A DNA stretch of 64,000 nt from Strongylocentrotus droebachiensis (lineage: Eukaryota > Echinodermata > Echinoidea > Camarodonta > Strongylocentrotidae), in the NCBI GenBank assembly GCA_035222895.1, contig JAVYIG010002207.1, positions 1 through 64,000 on the forward strand, read 5' to 3'. Both the position numbers and the translations under genes were made by a program. The number at the start of each line of letters is the position of its first letter. The first letter of the stretch is position 1. Positions 62,648 through 64,000 of this stretch are shown here, piece after piece. A model generated the notes under the pieces. That model made no database searches. It had not been told where the DNA came from and saw only the letters and a program-made list of their open reading frames with translations.

Positions 62648-64000
62648 CTGTATCATCAACACATCAATAAGATGATACTTAAAGGCATCGTTTAACAATG
62701 TTGAATCTGAGATGCAAGGCCCTACGTGTTATCTGTGTCTGTGATATGGTGTAATATTGAAGCCCTAAAAAATTGCGCTTCAAAATGATCATGTAGTGCC
62801 TCAAGAAAGTAAAAAAAAATCTTTGAGTGACCGGTTTTACCATACCGGTACCGTACTCATTTTCCCCAATAGACTGTAGTGTTATAAAAACCTGTTAGGA
62901 AAACGGCTTTTGAAATTTTTTGATTTCAAATCATAAATATCTTGATAACCAGACGGGCAATCGCCTTGTAAAAGTCATGGGATTCCTGACTGACCTAAAG
63001 GTTTATAATCATGATTGCAGCATGAGCTGAGTGAATCCAGGATTTTGTTTAGAATCTGAGGCAAAGAGTGATAGGGTCAGTCAGTGGGAACATGCTATGG
63101 CAATTAAATACTAAAACTGGGTAGAGCTGTTCACATTGATCAGTGATACAAACAATGATTTTGGTCTGCTCAGTAGTCAGTATGCTATGGTTTAACAACT
63201 CAGTAAGCTAAATAATAGGAAAGATACAATAGAATATATTTATGAAACATTTTTAACAGACTTTCATATTGGTTCTCTGCAGATACGTTTTTGCCCTTGA
63301 TCCTCTTTGAGTAAATAAGCTTTGCAGCATCTTTAACAGGTAGGGCATGAAAACATGTTTGTCCTACCTAGCAACAACTGATGTACACAATTCGCATAAT
63401 GACTATTGAAACACAATTACAGAGCTGCCAGCCTCGTGCAACCATAAAAAGGAACCATGATGGCAACCAAAAGGAATTTAAAGCAAAAAAAAAAAGGAAT
63501 TTAAAGCAAAAAAAAAGGAATTCATTAAAGCCCCACTGCACTACTTATAGCTACATGTACTTGCGCCCTCTATAAAGCAAACCATGCCTAATCAGTGTCT
63601 GTTGGTCCCCCATGATCCCCTTTTTCTTATAATTGAGAGCTGATTTGATGAGATAACCACCAGTCAGTGACCTTGCAGGGAGGTCTACTCCCCCTGGCTA
63701 AACTAGTACAGAGGGGATTTAAAGCGAAACTTACAACCACGCACGACACACTTTCAATGCAGAAATGCCATACCTCATGCTGTTATTTCCATATTAGGAC
63801 CTATACCAGTAGTTTATTTACAAGTAGGTATTTTTAAAAAAAAATTGGTGATATTATCAGCATTTCATTCTTTTTGAGAATAATTTTCTCTTCAAGTATG
63901 TTTTCAAGTACGTTTTAACCTTAGCTTTCTATTGAATTTGTGATCCAATCAACATTTTAGGGCAGTTGTTTGAATTTTTAAAAAAACGTATTACTGTAAT
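62648..64000. other. Intron of the right SEC14-like gene, cut by the window edge
   Basis: No exon on either strand. Contains the TTAA-flanked MITE at 63525-63722 and repeats of GGAATTTAAAGCAAAA near 63470-63520. Confidence 0.5.
63525..63722 (-). mobile_element. TTAA-flanked MITE, inverted copy
   Basis: Exact TTAA on both sides (63525-63528, 63719-63722). Ends AGCCCCACTGCACTA and TAGTACAGAGGGGAT. The interior is the reverse complement of the 43179 copy (GCGCCCTCTATA, CCATGCCTAAT, GAGGTCTACTCCCCC). Confidence 0.85.

Overview
This is a 64-kb piece of AT-rich, intron-rich animal nuclear DNA. Widely spaced spliced genes, tRNA-derived SINEs with (ATT)n tails, many foldback/MITE-type elements, interstitial TTAGGG repeats and proteins close to deuterostome orthologues suggest a marine invertebrate, probably an echinoderm such as a sea urchin. 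The species call is inference. No prokaryotic, plasmid or viral gene was found.

Layout: (1) 1-957, a tandem satellite with a GC hairpin in every unit. (2) 1066-6308 (-), the first seven coding exons of a SEC14-like CRAL-TRIO/GOLD lipid-binding protein; the rest lies beyond the left edge. (3) 7425-8639 (+), a two-exon CCCH zinc-finger protein. (4) 9.7-11.6 kb, triplet-repeat DNA and a SINE. (5) 11819-22324 (-), GTF2H3 (TFIIH p34/Tfb4), twelve exons, with nested transposons in one intron. (6) 22-26 kb, foldbacks, a short structured insertion whose minus strand resembles an HDV-like ribozyme, and three tandem repeats with YY1-like sites. (7) 26148-27110 (+), a ZAD-like zinc-finger protein. (8) 28-32.5 kb, LINE, SINE, hAT-like and 7SL-like debris. 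(9) 32714-37964 (+), NDUFS8, six exons, complete. (10) 44008-51664 (-), RANBP1, seven exons, complete. (11) 52-58 kb, low-complexity, gene-poor DNA. (12) 58029-62647 (-), the last five exons of a second SEC14-like gene, continuing beyond the right edge.

The most notable observation is in RANBP1. Each of introns 1 to 5 carries one copy of a 91-94 nt sequence that reads, on the RANBP1 strand, as a box C/D snoRNA: perfect C box, perfect D box, a terminal stem with compensatory changes between copies, and a guide with 13 nt of complementarity to the conserved 28S rRNA segment CCCGAAAGAUGGU. RANBP1 therefore looks like a multi-copy snoRNA host gene. Second is the possible HDV-like ribozyme in a 129-bp insertion flanked by 13-bp direct repeats near 24.9 kb.

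The genes are unrelated housekeeping functions (lipid transfer, transcription/repair, respiratory complex I, nuclear transport) and form no operon. Exon limits were set by reading GT/AG sites and checking phase and protein continuity by eye; no alignment or folding program was run, and family and rRNA comparisons are from memory.
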